From: Agrobacterium vitis
GTDB taxonomy: Bacteria; Pseudomonadota; Alphaproteobacteria; Rhizobiales; Rhizobiaceae
NCBI RefSeq assembly: GCF_013337045.2
Contig: NZ_CP118259.1
Location: forward strand, 3,612,001 to 3,676,000
Direction of reading: 5' to 3'
DNA: 64,000 nucleotides
The position numbers were made by a program, and so were the translations under genes. The stretch's first letter is position 1. Every line of letters begins with the position of its first letter. Under the pieces are notes generated by a model that was not told the origin of the DNA, made no database searches, and saw only the letters and a list, made by a program, of their open reading frames with translations. Of the stretch, positions 55,417-64,000 are shown piece after piece.

Positions 55417-56765
55417 GATCGCTACGCCTCAGGATCGCGGTCGGCTCCTTTCTGGCAATCGGGCTGGCGCTGATGGTCCTTTGGTTCTCTGTCGGTTATT
55501 TGTTCATCAACTATGTCGGTCAGCAATTCAAAACCGAGATGAATGTCACTATCAATACCATTGCCTCACGCCTCAAGGTGGAAAATGGTAAGATTGATAT
55601 CGTCTCGCCGCCCGCAGATCCGCGCTTTTCCACCATCAGCGGTGGGCGTTACTGGCAGGTATGGACGCCTGATGGCCGCAGCTTGCGGTCGCGGTCGCTC
55701 TGGGATGTGGAACTGCCCAGAACTGGATTGCATGAGGAAGGTCCATTCGATTTCAGTCGCGCGCAGGGGCCTGACGGAGAGGATATTTTACTGCTCCGCA
55801 GCGAAATAAAAATCTCGGATGAGGGCATAGACTATCCGGTTATCATCTATGCTGGTTTTCCTGTGGCCAATCTGATGGAGCCGCTCGATCAGCATCGGGA
55901 GCGCTCGCGTTCTGTCATGCTGATCACTGCCCTGGTTCTGTTGGGCGCGGCGCTGCTCCAGGCTCGGGTCGTTTTGCAGCCGCTGACGCGCGTGCGATAT
56001 CAGGTGTCGATGGTCCGGGCCGGCCAGTTGCGGGTCATGGATGACGGCGTGCCGATTGAAGTGATGCCGCTTGTCGAGGAAATCAACCTTTTGCTCACCG
56101 AGCGGCAACACGCGATCGAGAAGGCGCGCAGCAGAGCTAGCGATTTGGCGCATGGGTTGAAAACACCGCTGACGGTGCTGGCGCAAATGGTGCAGCATTT
56201 GCCTTCCGCCGAGCGTGAAGCGGCTTTTGAGCAAATCAACCTGGTACGCCAGCGGGCGGACCGGCAATTGCAGGCCGCTCGCCTTGGCGTTGAGCAGATG
56301 CAGGTAACCGATATGGAAGGTCTGATAGGCAAACTGGTCAAGGTTCTTGACCCGATTGCCCGGGCGCGGGACCTTGCCTGGGATGTCGATGTGGAGCCAG
56401 GCTTGGCGATTGAGGCCGACGCTGCCGATCTTGCCGAAGCAATCGGCAACATTCTCGACAATGCAACGAAATGGGCCTCCTCGGTCATTCACGTCCGCGC
56501 TTTTGCTGATCGGGACATGGCGATGATCGTCATTGGTGATGACGGGCCGGGTGTGCGCCCGCAAGATCGCCAGCAGGTGCTTCGTCGGGGCGAATTTCTG
56601 GACGCAGACCAAGGCGGTTCCGGTCTTGGCCTCGCAATCTGCGCCGATATCATGACCGCTTACGGCGGCAATCTCAGCCTGGATCAGGCCGATATTGGCG
56701 GCTTGCTTGTCACGCTGCAATTTCCCCGCAACGGCGGCCGCCAGATTCCGGCTCACCCGATCTGA
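55410..56765 (+). CDS. PhoQ-like sensor histidine kinase
   Basis: 451 residues. Two membrane helices (about 8-34 and 165-183) enclose a periplasmic sensor of about 130 residues; a HAMP-like linker follows. The dimerisation helix carries His248 in LAHGLKTPLTVLAQM, and the ATPase has NILDNATKWA, GDDGPGV and GGSGLGLAICADIM. It should phosphorylate the response regulator encoded just upstream with a 7-bp overlap. The sensed signal is not readable; the preceding PepSY-like protein may take part. Confidence 0.94.
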   Translation: MLRSLRLRIAVGSFLAIGLALMVLWFSVGYLFINYVGQQFKTEMNVTINTIASRLKVENGKIDIVSPPADPRFSTISGGRYWQVWTPDGRSLRSRSLWDVELPRTGLHEEGPFDFSRAQGPDGEDILLLRSEIKISDEGIDYPVIIYAGFPVANLMEPLDQHRERSRSVMLITALVLLGAALLQARVVLQPLTRVRYQVSMVRAGQLRVMDDGVPIEVMPLVEEINLLLTERQHAIEKARSRASDLAHGLKTPLTVLAQMVQHLPSAEREAAFEQINLVRQRADRQLQAARLGVEQMQVTDMEGLIGKLVKVLDPIARARDLAWDVDVEPGLAIEADAADLAEAIGNILDNATKWASSVIHVRAFADRDMAMIVIGDDGPGVRPQDRQQVLRRGEFLDADQGGSGLGLAICADIMTAYGGNLSLDQADIGGLLVTLQFPRNGGRQIPAHPI

Positions 56766-56992
56766 CGGCAGGTCACTTGGCCTGGATAACGCGCTTAAGC
56801 CGTCAATTTTTCAGTGTTGGCAGGCCGCAAAAGCGATTTTTGCCTCGCGCACTTGAATCCCGTTGCACTTTACCGGGCCTGCGGTTATAAGCGCCCGTCC
56901 GAACGGTCCGGCAGGGCATGCCGTGGCCGTTCTTTATGCTTGAAAACAGGCCTCGTCTGCCTGTTTCGATACAAGAACAATGGAGTAGCAAA
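56766..56992. promoter_or_regulatory. rpmI leader region with hairpins
   Basis: 227 bp before rpmI hold GAACGG..CCGTTC (56899-56931) and AACAGGC-CTCGTCT-GCCTGTT (56944-56964) hairpins. In other bacteria L20 or IF-3 control the rpmI-rplT message through leader structure; the same is possible here but only position supports it. Confidence 0.35.
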
Positions 56993-57196
56993 ATGCCCAA
57001 GATGAAGACGAAGTCCTCCGCCAAGAAGCGGTTCAAGATCACTGCCTCCGGCAAGGTCCTGGCTGCTGCCGCTGGCAAGCGTCACGGCATGATCAAGCGG
57101 TCCAACAAGTTCATCCGCAATGCACGCGGAACGATGGTACTTGCCGAAGCAGACGGCAAGAAGGTCATCAAGAACTACCTGCCTAACGGTCTCTGA
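56993..57196 (+). CDS. rpmI: 50S ribosomal protein L35
   Basis: 67 residues: [33 protein letters not shown] and a basic C-terminus, complete for L35. GGAG lies 9 bases before the ATG at 56993; longer in-frame starts fall in the leader. rplT follows after 39 bp. Confidence 0.97.
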   Translation: MPKMKTKSSAKKRFKITASGKVLAAAAGKRHGMIKRSNKFIRNARGTMVLAEADGKKVIKNYLPNGL

Positions 57197-57235
57197 GACC
57201 CTTTCGCTTTTTGGATCATTTAAGGAGATCATGAC

Positions 57236-57640
57236 ATGTCACGCGTAAAACGCGGCGTTGCCGCTCATGCCAAGCACAAAAAGGTTCTGAAGGCCGCCAA
57301 GGGCTTTTACGGCCGCCGTAAGAACACCATCCGCGCTGCCAAGGCTGCGGTGGATCGTTCCAAGCAGTTCGCCTACCGCGACCGTAAGGTCAACAAGCGC
57401 AATTTCCGCGCCCTTTGGATTCAGCGTATCAACGCAGCTGTCCGCGAATCCGGCCTGACCTATGGCCGCTTCATCGACGGCCTGAACAAGGCTGGCATTG
57501 AAGTTGACCGTAAGGTTCTGTCCGACATGGCCATCCATGAACCGGCAGCTTTCGGCGCGCTGGTTGAAGCCTCCAAGAAGGCTCTGTCCTACCTCAAGGA
57601 CACTGGCACGAAGAACGAGTTTGAGACCGCGGTTAAGTAA
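57236..57640 (+). CDS. rplT: 50S ribosomal protein L20
   Basis: 134 residues. The long basic N-terminal arm ([38 protein letters not shown]) threads into 23S rRNA; the globular C-domain contains [35 protein letters not shown]. It is needed early in 50S assembly. AAGGAGATCATG before the ATG. A terminator follows, then pheS. Confidence 0.98.
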   Translation: MSRVKRGVAAHAKHKKVLKAAKGFYGRRKNTIRAAKAAVDRSKQFAYRDRKVNKRNFRALWIQRINAAVRESGLTYGRFIDGLNKAGIEVDRKVLSDMAIHEPAAFGALVEASKKALSYLKDTGTKNEFETAVK

Positions 57641-57674
57641 CCAGCGCGTCCCAAACTGAAATTTGGTATTGGGA

Positions 57675-57716
57675 AACCCGCGCTGGGAGAACTGGCGCGG
57701 GTTTTTTCTTTTTTAT
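57675..57716 (+). terminator. rho-independent terminator after rplT
   Basis: AACCCGCGC-N11-GCGCGGGTT followed by TTTTTCTTTTTT. Confidence 0.92.
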
Positions 57717-57766
57717 TTGATACTGGCGACACATCCGCTGGCCGAACATGGGCAGGAAAGACGACA

Positions 57767-58852
57767 ATGTCCGATCTCGAAAGTTTGAAAACATCCCTTC
57801 TGGCCGATATCGCCGCTGCCAGCGACGAGGCGGGCATTGAAGCCGTGCGTCTTGCCGCCATGGGCAAGAAAGGCTCGGTTTCAGAGCTTTTGAAAACGCT
57901 GGGCTCGATGACCCCGGAAGAGCGCCAGACCCGTGGCGCCGCCATCAATGCGTTGAAAAACGAGATTACCGAACAGCTCAATACCAAGAAGGCCGAGCTG
58001 AAGGACGCCGCCATCAATGCGCGCCTGAAGGCTGAAACGCTGGATGTGTCGCTGCCCGTGCGCTCCTCTCCGGCTGAGCGTGGGCGTATTCATCCGATCA
58101 GCCAGATCGTTGATGAAATCACCGCGATCTTTGCCGATATGGGCTTTTCCATTGCCGAAGGCCCGGATATCGAAACCGACTATTACAATTTCACGGCGCT
58201 GAACTTCCCTGAAGGCCACCCGGCCCGCGAAATGCACGACACGTTCTTCCTGCAACCCGACGCCAATGGCGAGCGCAAGGTGCTGCGCACCCATACATCG
58301 CCGGTGCAAGTGCGCACCATGGAAGCGCAAAAGCCACCGATCCGCATCGTTATTCCGGGCAAGACCTATCGGCAGGATTCCGACGCCACCCATTCGCCGA
58401 TGTTCCATCAGGTCGAAGGTCTGGTGATCGACAAAACCGCCAATGTTGGCCATCTGCGCTGGGTTTTGGAAGAGTTCTGCAAGACCTTCTTTGAAGTCGA
58501 TAGCGTCACCATGCGCTTTCGCCCATCGTTCTTCCCGTTCACGGAACCATCGTTCGAGGTGGACATCCAGTGCGACCGCTCCAGCGGCCCGATTGTCAAA
58601 TTCGGCGAAGGCAAGGACTGGATGGAAATCCTCGGCTGCGGCATGGTCCACCCCAACGTGCTGCGCGCCGGCGGTCTCGACCCGGACGAATACCAGGGCT
58701 TTGCCTGGGGGATGGGCCTCGACCGCATCGCTATGCTGAAATACGGCATGCCTGATCTGCGCGACTTCTTCAATGCCGACGTTCGCTGGATGAGCCACTA
58801 CGGTTTTCGTCCATTGGATGTGCCGACATTGTTTGGTGGCTTGAGTGCATGA
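57767..58852 (+). CDS. pheS: phenylalanyl-tRNA synthetase alpha subunit
   Basis: 361 residues. An N-terminal coiled coil (about 1-90) that holds tRNA is followed by the class II core: motif 1 near [19 protein letters not shown], motif 2 [17 protein letters not shown], motif 3 [21 protein letters not shown]; the [12 protein letters not shown] block is also typical. It forms an alpha2beta2 enzyme with PheT, encoded 1.5 kb downstream. The stop overlaps the ASCH gene start by 4 bp. Confidence 0.98.
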   Translation: MSDLESLKTSLLADIAAASDEAGIEAVRLAAMGKKGSVSELLKTLGSMTPEERQTRGAAINALKNEITEQLNTKKAELKDAAINARLKAETLDVSLPVRSSPAERGRIHPISQIVDEITAIFADMGFSIAEGPDIETDYYNFTALNFPEGHPAREMHDTFFLQPDANGERKVLRTHTSPVQVRTMEAQKPPIRIVIPGKTYRQDSDATHSPMFHQVEGLVIDKTANVGHLRWVLEEFCKTFFEVDSVTMRFRPSFFPFTEPSFEVDIQCDRSSGPIVKFGEGKDWMEILGCGMVHPNVLRAGGLDPDEYQGFAWGMGLDRIAMLKYGMPDLRDFFNADVRWMSHYGFRPLDVPTLFGGLSA

Positions 58853-59268
58853 CCGATCTGCCCGGCGCATACCGTAATGCTGTGACCTTCGCATTTGGTG
58901 ATACGCCTGAACTGGCGGATCAGCTTTTGGCGCTGGTGCTTGCGGGCAAGAAAACGGCAACATGCGGAGCGTTGCGGGACTTTGGCCCGAAAGGCGAGCC
59001 GCTTCCTGTTGTTGGGCGTCGCGACGTCGTTTTGGATGGTGTGGGGCGGCCTGCGGCAGTGATTGAGACCGTTGAAGTCACAATTCGGCGGTTCGATGCA
59101 GTCGATGCGGAATTTGCCCATGACGAAGGCGAAGACGATCAGTCGTTAGAGAGCTGGCGAGTCGGTCACGAAGCCTATTTTGCGCGTAATGGTGGGTTTA
59201 CCCCGGATATGGAATTGGTTTGCGAGCGATTTCGCCTCGTCGAGGTTTTCGAGGGGGGAACGGTGTGA
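58849..59268 (+). CDS. ASCH-domain protein
   Basis: 139 residues. [28 protein letters not shown], a [29 protein letters not shown] core and [15 protein letters not shown] follow the ASCH (PUA-like) pattern, with GKKTAT as the family motif. Such proteins bind RNA or modified nucleosides, and some hydrolyse N4-acetylcytidine. It starts within the pheS stop (ATGA), so it is cotranslated with PheS. Its task in this operon is unknown. Confidence 0.85.
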   Translation: MTDLPGAYRNAVTFAFGDTPELADQLLALVLAGKKTATCGALRDFGPKGEPLPVVGRRDVVLDGVGRPAAVIETVEVTIRRFDAVDAEFAHDEGEDDQSLESWRVGHEAYFARNGGFTPDMELVCERFRLVEVFEGGTV

Positions 59269-59305
59269 CGATATGTCGAGATCGTTTGGTGGCTTGAGTG
59301 GTTTA

Positions 59306-59329
59306 ATTTATTTGTGGCCACAAATAAAT
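59306..59329. promoter_or_regulatory. 24-bp perfect palindrome, likely brnTA operator
   Basis: The half-site ATTTATTTGTGG is followed at once by its exact complement, 13 bp before the brnT ATG and in an AT-rich gap. BrnA-type antitoxins repress their own operon by binding a promoter palindrome, so this is the expected operator. Confidence 0.7.
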
Positions 59330-59342
59330 ATACGTGGTAAAC

Positions 59343-59639
59343 ATGGAACTTGAATGGGACGAGGAAAAGCGTCAGCGGAATCTGAAACAGCGAGGACTGG
59401 ATTTCGCTGACGTCAAGTGGTTTGAGCCGGAAAGCGTGATGACGCTTCGTGATGAGAGAGCGGATTACGGTGAACCGCGTTTCAACTCCTATGGCTCTCT
59501 GCACGGTATTCCATGCTGCTTTTGCTGGACGCCAAGAAACGGACGTATTCGGATTATTTCGCTGAGGAAAATCAATGACCGCGAAAGAAAAATCTACGAA
59601 GAACGCAGAAAAGCAACGGAGTCATCTTCCGACGCTTGA
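59343..59639 (+). CDS. brnT: BrnT-family toxin (type II toxin-antitoxin)
   Basis: 98 residues. A RelE-like fold ribonuclease: ELEWDEEKRQRNLKQRGLDFADVKWFE is the BrnT signature, then LRDERADYGEPRFNSYGSLHG and RIRIISLRKINDRERKIYEE with the basic catalytic residues. BrnT cuts RNA and halts growth until bound by BrnA. An in-frame GTG three codons upstream is less likely than the ATG at 59343. It overlaps brnA by 65 bp, which keeps toxin and antitoxin translation linked. Confidence 0.9.
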   Translation: MELEWDEEKRQRNLKQRGLDFADVKWFEPESVMTLRDERADYGEPRFNSYGSLHGIPCCFCWTPRNGRIRIISLRKINDRERKIYEERRKATESSSDA

Positions 59640-59937
59640 GGACGTGGATAAGGGATTGATCTCGTTGGACGATTACGAAATTGCCCATGGCGAGGATGTT
59701 CCCGAATTGACCGAAGCCGGTGCGATGAACGCGCTATCTGTATCTGACGTACCCGAATTGAAGGCAATGTTTGAACGCGCCCGCGGGCAGCGGGGCCAAC
59801 AGAAAGCCCCGGTTAAGGAACGTATCGGGCTTCGGCTGGATCACAATGTTGTCGAGCACTTTCGCAAGATGGGGCCGGGTTGGCAAAGCAGGATCAATGA
59901 CGTGCTTGCGGGCTATGTGAAGGCGGATGGGAAGTGA
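59575..59937 (+). CDS. brnA: BrnA-family antitoxin
   Basis: 120 residues. The charged N-terminal part wraps the toxin; the C-terminal RIGLRLDHNVVEHFRKMGPGWQSRINDVLAGYVKA is the BrnA ribbon-helix-helix DNA-binding domain. GAGGAAAATCA sits before the ATG at 59575, which supports the start inside brnT. It neutralises BrnT and represses the operon. At 120 residues it is longer than usual (about 90-100). The stop overlaps the next gene's GTG. Confidence 0.9.
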   Translation: MTAKEKSTKNAEKQRSHLPTLEDVDKGLISLDDYEIAHGEDVPELTEAGAMNALSVSDVPELKAMFERARGQRGQQKAPVKERIGLRLDHNVVEHFRKMGPGWQSRINDVLAGYVKADGK

Positions 59938-60368
59938 CTGTCGCCGAATTGATCCCATGGATGCCTTTGATTGTAGCATGCCTGACTGCGCTCGCCGCTT
60001 TTGCAGGCTATGCATGGAACAAGAAAATTGACCGAAAACATGCTTTGATCGAAGCGCGACGAACTGCATATCGAAATTACCTTAGTGCCTTTATGGCGAT
60101 GTCTGACAGCCCTGAAAGGGTGGAAGAGATTCGGCGTAGTTTCTATCAAAGTGAAGTTGAACTCCTTGTCGTTGGATCGGATGCCGTAATAAAGAAGGTA
60201 GGAAAGCTTTCCAGCTTTTATGCTGCAACCAATTCAGATCGCTGGAACCGCGATGCTTCCGAGGTTAGGCGGCTTGTGGCAGAGATTTGTAAAGCCATGC
60301 GTGCGGACTGTTTTGAAGCATCCCGTTTGTCGACCGATGAAATCCAGGCTCTTGTGCCGATAGCGTAG
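59934..60368 (+). CDS. small membrane-anchored protein linked to brnTA
   Basis: 144 residues, GTG start overlapping the brnA stop by 4 bp. One membrane helix (about 8-28, PWMPLIVACLTALAAFAGYAW) is followed by a charged helical cytoplasmic domain (KKIDRKHALIEARRTAYRNYLSAFMAMSDS). I recognise no named family; it looks like the many one-helix proteins of mobile gene cassettes. The tight coupling to brnTA suggests a shared origin. pheT starts 15 bp later. Confidence 0.7.
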   Translation: MTVAELIPWMPLIVACLTALAAFAGYAWNKKIDRKHALIEARRTAYRNYLSAFMAMSDSPERVEEIRRSFYQSEVELLVVGSDAVIKKVGKLSSFYAATNSDRWNRDASEVRRLVAEICKAMRADCFEASRLSTDEIQALVPIA

Positions 60369-60383
60369 TATGAGAATAGCACC

Positions 60384-62822
60384 ATGAAATTCACACTCTC
60401 CTGGTTGAAAGACCATCTGGACACCGATGCCACGCTGGATCAGGTCTGCGAGCGCCTTACCGCCATTGGCCTTGAAGTTGAGGATGTTGATGACAAGGCG
60501 GCGTATAAGCCGTTTGTGATTGCCAAGATTCTCGCTGCGGAAAAGCATCCGTCTGCCGATCGTCTGAAAGTTTTGTCGGTCGATGCTGGTGATGGCAAGC
60601 CGGTTCAGGTCGTATGCGGCGCGCCGAATGCGCGGGCGGGCCTGATCGGCGCGTTTGGCCGTCCGGGCATGTATGTGCCGGGGCTGGATGTGACGCTGGC
60701 TGTTGGCAATATTCGAGGCGTGGAAAGCCACGGCATGATGTGTTCTGAAAAAGAACTCAACATGTCTGACAATCACGATGGCATTATCGATTTGCCCGAA
60801 GATGCGCCGATTGGCACGTCTTTCGCAGCCTATGCAGGCATTGATGATCCGGTCATTGAGATCAATCTGACGCCCAATCGGCCCGATTGCACCAGCATTT
60901 TCGGCATTGCCCGTGATTTGGCCGCCTCCGGCCTTGGCACGTTGAAGCAGCCGAAGGCTCCAAGCTTTGCCGTGGAAGGCGAGACCTCGGTTGAGGTCAA
61001 GCTGGAGGTGGATGATGCCAAGCTTTGCCCCGGCTTTGCCTATCGCCTCGTGCGCGGCGTGAAAAATGGCCCAAGCCCGGTGTGGATGCAAAAGCGGCTG
61101 ATTGCCATTGGCCTTCGCCCGATTTCGGCGCTGGTGGATGTGACCAATTACATGACCTTTGATCAAGGTCGGCCCATGCATGTGTTTGATGCCGATAAGG
61201 TCAAGGGTGTGCTGACCGTGCGCCGTGCCAAGGATGGCGAGGAAATTCTCGCTCTCGACACGCGCACCTATAAGCTGACACCCAACACCGTGGTGATTGC
61301 CGATGACAATGGCTTAGAGTCCGGGGGCGTTGAATCCATGGGCGGCATCATGGGCGGCGAGCATTCCGGCTGCGATGAAAACACAACCAATGTGCTGATT
61401 GAATCGGCCCTGTGGGACCCGATCAACATTGCCAAATCGGGCCGCTCGCTCGGCATCATCACCGATGCTCGCTATCGGTTTGAGCGCGGCATTGACCCGG
61501 ACTATATGGTACCCGGCCTTGAGCGCACCACTGAACTGGTGCTGGAGATGTGCGGTGGCGTGGCAGCAAGCTCCAAGGTGGTTGGCTATCAGGGCCACAC
61601 CAAAAAGGTGGTTGATTTCCCATTCTCAGAAGTCAAGCGCCTCACCGGCCTGAATGTCTCCACCGATGAATCCCGAACCATCCTCACCGGCCTTGGCTTT
61701 GAAGTGTCGGGCGAGGGCGAAACCGTCAAGGTGGCTGTGCCATCGTGGCGACCGGATGTGGACGGCAAGGCCGATCTGGTGGAAGAGGTCATGCGCATGC
61801 ATGGCGTGGATAAGATCACGCCAGAGCCGCTGCCATCCATGGGCGCGGTCAACAGCAAGATCCTCACCACCTTGCAGATCCGCACCCGCACAGCACGACG
61901 GGCGCTGGCCAGCCGTGGCATGATGGAAGCGGTGACGTGGTCTTTCATCTCAGCAGAACAGGCCGCCCTGTTTGGCGGCGGTAGCGCGGCGCTGAAGCTG
62001 GTCAACCCGATTGCGGCTGATATGTCGGACATGCGCCCATCGCTGCTGCCGGGCCTGCTCACCGCTGCCCAGCGCAATGCCGACCGTGGCTTTGGCGATG
62101 TAGCGATTTTCGAAGTCTCCGGCACCTATGAAGGCGATACGCCTGAAGGTCAGCGCCGCGTGGCTGGCGGCGTGCGCCGTGGCACTGCGTCGCTTTCCGG
62201 TGCGGGTCGCATGTGGTCCAACGCCACCAAGGGCGGCGGCAAGCCAGTGGATGTCTATGACGCCAAGGCCGATGCGCTGGCCGTGCTGGAAGCCTGCGGC
62301 CTGCCGATGGGCAATGTACAGATCGAGCAGGGTGGGCCGGAATGGTATCATCCGGGCCGCTCCGGCACCATCAAGATGGGGCCAAAGGTAGTTCTCGGCT
62401 ACTTTGGCGAGTTCCACCCCAAAACGCTGGCAGCATTGGATGTCTCCGGTGTGCTCTGCGGTTTTGAGATTTATCTCGATGCCATGCAGGAGCCGAAGAA
62501 GAAGGCCACCCGCACCAAGCCAGCGCTGGACCTCTCACCCTTGCAGATGGTGAAGCGCGATTTCGCCTTTGTGGTTGAAAAACAGGTGGAAGCGGGCGCG
62601 ATCATCAAGGCCGCCACCAGCGCCGACCGCAAGCTGATCACGGGCGTCAACGTGTTTGACGTGTTTGAAGGGGCAAGCGTTGGCGAAGGCAAGAAGTCCG
62701 TTGCCATCGAAGTGCTGATTCAACCATCGGACAAGACCCTGACCGATGAGGATTTTGACGCGCTGACCAAGAAGATCGTCGGCAATGTGGAGAAGACCAC
62801 AGGCGGTGCATTACGCGCCTGA
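60384..62822 (+). CDS. pheT: phenylalanyl-tRNA synthetase beta subunit
   Basis: 812 residues. Order: an EMAP/OB-type tRNA-binding domain (about 40-150, [24 protein letters not shown]), the B3/B4 editing domain (about 210-390, with [28 protein letters not shown]), B5 (about 400-475), a catalytic-like core and a C-terminal ferredoxin-fold anticodon-binding domain (about 715-812, [27 protein letters not shown]). It edits mischarged Tyr-tRNA. It is separated from pheS by four genes, although the two normally adjoin. Confidence 0.98.
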   Translation: MKFTLSWLKDHLDTDATLDQVCERLTAIGLEVEDVDDKAAYKPFVIAKILAAEKHPSADRLKVLSVDAGDGKPVQVVCGAPNARAGLIGAFGRPGMYVPGLDVTLAVGNIRGVESHGMMCSEKELNMSDNHDGIIDLPEDAPIGTSFAAYAGIDDPVIEINLTPNRPDCTSIFGIARDLAASGLGTLKQPKAPSFAVEGETSVEVKLEVDDAKLCPGFAYRLVRGVKNGPSPVWMQKRLIAIGLRPISALVDVTNYMTFDQGRPMHVFDADKVKGVLTVRRAKDGEEILALDTRTYKLTPNTVVIADDNGLESGGVESMGGIMGGEHSGCDENTTNVLIESALWDPINIAKSGRSLGIITDARYRFERGIDPDYMVPGLERTTELVLEMCGGVAASSKVVGYQGHTKKVVDFPFSEVKRLTGLNVSTDESRTILTGLGFEVSGEGETVKVAVPSWRPDVDGKADLVEEVMRMHGVDKITPEPLPSMGAVNSKILTTLQIRTRTARRALASRGMMEAVTWSFISAEQAALFGGGSAALKLVNPIAADMSDMRPSLLPGLLTAAQRNADRGFGDVAIFEVSGTYEGDTPEGQRRVAGGVRRGTASLSGAGRMWSNATKGGGKPVDVYDAKADALAVLEACGLPMGNVQIEQGGPEWYHPGRSGTIKMGPKVVLGYFGEFHPKTLAALDVSGVLCGFEIYLDAMQEPKKKATRTKPALDLSPLQMVKRDFAFVVEKQVEAGAIIKAATSADRKLITGVNVFDVFEGASVGEGKKSVAIEVLIQPSDKTLTDEDFDALTKKIVGNVEKTTGGALRA

Positions 62823-62880
62823 CACCTGTCTTCAGGGCCAGGTGGCAGAACTTTGTCCCGCTGTTTTTATCGTGATTGTA

Positions 62881-62909
62881 AAAACCCCTCGAATATTTCG
62901 AGGGGTTTT
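62881..62909 (+). terminator. rho-independent terminator after pheT
   Basis: AAAACCCCTCGA and TCGAGGGGTTTT, perfect 12-bp arms with 5 bases between. Confidence 0.88.
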
Positions 62910-62949
62910 GCGTTTCTCAGGTTTTCAACACAGTCAGACGCTTAATACC

Positions 62950-63076
62950 AAGTCTCGAAGATGCTCACGCATCCTCAACTTGAAAAATTGAAAATATCTC
63001 AAATGCGCCAGAGGCTTGAGATATTTTCAAATGGAATACGAAGAGTCATTTTCAATGAACCTTCGTATAAATCATC
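62950..63076 (+). repeat. dispersed palindromic repeat, family 2, copy 2
   Basis: Homologous over about 125 bp to 1546-1672. The core hairpin has perfect 15-bp arms TTGAAAATATCTCAA (62988-63002) and TTGAGATATTTTCAA (63016-63030); a second hairpin ATACGAAG / CTTCGTAT lies at 63036-63067. Its right edge touches the stop of the BA14K-like gene on the other strand. Confidence 0.65.
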
Positions 63077-63449
63077 GGAATGGTGAGCGGCAGACCCGCA
63101 TGCGGCCATCCCCGGCGATGTAGCGGTTGGTTTGTGGATCATAGGACCGATAGCGATCCATGCACCAGCGGATATGGCGGTTCGATACCCGCGGCGGTGG
63201 CGCTGGACGGTAGTAACCTGGTGGCGGCGGTACTGGCCGGTAATAACCTGGCGGTGGTGGCGGCGGCCTGCCGTAATCTGGCCGGTCATAGCAACCATAG
63301 ACGTCGCAGACATAGCGGATATCGATGGCTTGGGATGAGCCGCCGTTCGGCGGGTCCACGGTAAATGGCATGGTCGCCGATGCGACAGCAGGCAGGCTGC
63401 CGACAAGGACGAACGCAACCCCAGCCAAGGCATTGCGGAACACTGGCAT
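63072..63449 (-). CDS. BA14K-like secreted protein
   Basis: 125 residues. A signal peptide (about 1-26, NALAGVAFVLVGSLPAVASA) precedes a Pro/Tyr-rich linker with three PPPPGYYRP-type repeats (about 65-90) and the BA14K core HIRWCMDRYRSYDPQTNRYIAGDGRMRVCRSPFR, whose Cys pair and WC..RYRSYDP are family hallmarks. Brucella BA14K is an immunogenic, lectin-like surface protein. The ATG at 63447-63449 has GAGGAGG 7 bases upstream; an in-frame ATG ten codons earlier lacks one. Confidence 0.88.
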   Translation of the reverse strand: MPVFRNALAGVAFVLVGSLPAVASATMPFTVDPPNGGSSQAIDIRYVCDVYGCYDRPDYGRPPPPPPGYYRPVPPPPGYYRPAPPPRVSNRHIRWCMDRYRSYDPQTNRYIAGDGRMRVCRSPFR

Positions 63450-63841
63450 TCTACGCCTCCTCACACTAAAATCGGACATGCCGAATTACATAAATCTCGT
63501 CGTCCAAGCTTCAAGGCCCAAGCTTCGAGGGTGGGGACAATTTCAAGGCAAGGCAATTTTTCTGGCGACATGATTCCATCTGTCTTGCGCTTGCATCTGC
63601 CAAAACTCAGGCTTTCGGGCGAGATCGCTTTGTATATTAGATAAATCGCTTATTGGCGACAGTCTTTTCTGTTGCGCGGATTGTCTCTATTAAAACCACT
63701 AGATTCAGGTGCTTGGGCGAATGTTGAATGATGCTGCAAAATGAACGGGATAGAGGCACTCGGAAAAAAATCGGTCCTGACATGAAAACTTCAAAAACCG
63801 TGTTGACAGGCGCGGGCTGGCCTACTAAATCCCTCCTCGTC
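63450..63841. other. gap before tRNA-Leu
   Basis: 392 bp with no convincing gene. It holds the BA14K-like gene's promoter side and, at its right end, the tRNA-Leu promoter. Confidence 0.5.
63803..63831 (+). promoter_or_regulatory. sigma-70-type promoter of tRNA-Leu
   Basis: TTGACA (63803-63808), a 17-bp spacer, and TAAATC (63826-63831), 10 bp before the tRNA 5' end. The -35 is perfect; the -10 keeps the typical TAxxxT form only in part. Confidence 0.7.
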
Positions 63842-63928
63842 GCCCAGATGGCGGAATTGGTAGACGCGCCAGCTTCAGGTGCTGGTACTCGAAAGGGTGT
63901 GGAGGTTCGAGTCCTCTTCTGGGCACCA
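63842..63928 (+). tRNA. tRNA-Leu(CAG)
   Basis: 87 nt with encoded CCA. Acceptor GCCCAGA pairs with TCTGGGC; D-arm GCGGAATTGGTAGACGC; anticodon stem CCAGC/GCTGG around TTCAGGT (anticodon CAG); a long variable arm typical of Leu tRNAs; T-arm GAGGTTCGAGTCCTC. Confidence 0.96.
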
Positions 63929-63965
63929 ATTCCCAAGCCAAATCTTTGATTTGGTTTATGAATAC

Positions 63966-63993
63966 AAAAAAGCCCGGTTCGCCGGGCTTTTTT
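63966..63993 (+). terminator. rho-independent terminator after tRNA-Leu
   Basis: AAAAAAGCCCGG-TTCG-CCGGGCTTTTTT, a perfect stem with a stable TTCG loop. Confidence 0.93.
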
Positions 63994-64000
63994 GTTTTTA

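Overview
The window looks like chromosomal DNA of an alphaproteobacterium of the Rhizobiaceae (Agrobacterium/Allorhizobium/Rhizobium type). The evidence is family content and gene order: an Irr-type Fur regulator next to fabA-fabB-fabI, a membrane ferritin (MbfA) with an Irr-like operator, DUF6481, DUF992, BTLCP, BA14K-like and FYDLN-acid proteins, and GC-rich coding DNA. The genus is an inference; no rRNA gene is present.

Layout. 1-4.4 kb: 3' end of an M29 aminopeptidase, two small charged proteins, a cold-shock protein, xseA and a small membrane protein. 4.4-7.9 kb: a divergent three-gene set resembling a Gtr-type glycosylation system (GT-C-like membrane protein, GT2 transferase, GtrA flippase). 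7.9-12.8 kb: Gfo/Idh/MocA oxidoreductase, two aldo/keto reductases, a LysR regulator and a DUF992 secreted protein. 12.9-25.9 kb: an accessory-rich stretch with an intact IS3/IS407-type element that has beheaded an RTX gene, a core block (mltB-like, recR, MOSC), a decayed second IS3 element, and two large RTX genes around a GT61 glycosyltransferase. 25.9-27.6 kb: an MFS exporter fused to an ABM-like domain.

27.8-38.3 kb is the translation/RNA supercluster rimP-nusA-ylxR-infB-rbfA-truB-rpsO-pnp. 38.4-46.9 kb holds an RsmC-like methyltransferase, the fabA-fabB-fabI unsaturated fatty acid operon divergent from irr, a TRIC-family channel, a secreted protein, an MHS-type MFS transporter, tRNA-Ala(GGC) and a TIGR02300 protein. 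47.1-52.5 kb: cmk-rpsA, mbfA, a BTLCP protease and an alpha/beta hydrolase. 52.7-62.8 kb: infC (AUU start), a PepSY-like protein with a PhoPQ-type two-component system, rpmI-rplT, then pheS and pheT separated by an ASCH protein, a BrnT/BrnA toxin-antitoxin pair and a small membrane protein. The window ends with a BA14K-like protein and tRNA-Leu(CAG).

Two families of dispersed palindromic intergenic repeats recur here: three diverged copies of one family, whose stems keep pairing although their sequences differ, and two copies of another. Other points of interest are the toxin-antitoxin module with a perfect 24-bp palindrome inside the phenylalanyl-tRNA synthetase operon, the IS/RTX rearrangement scar, a near-identical 603-bp tandem repeat in one RTX gene, and a structured AT-rich gap after infC.
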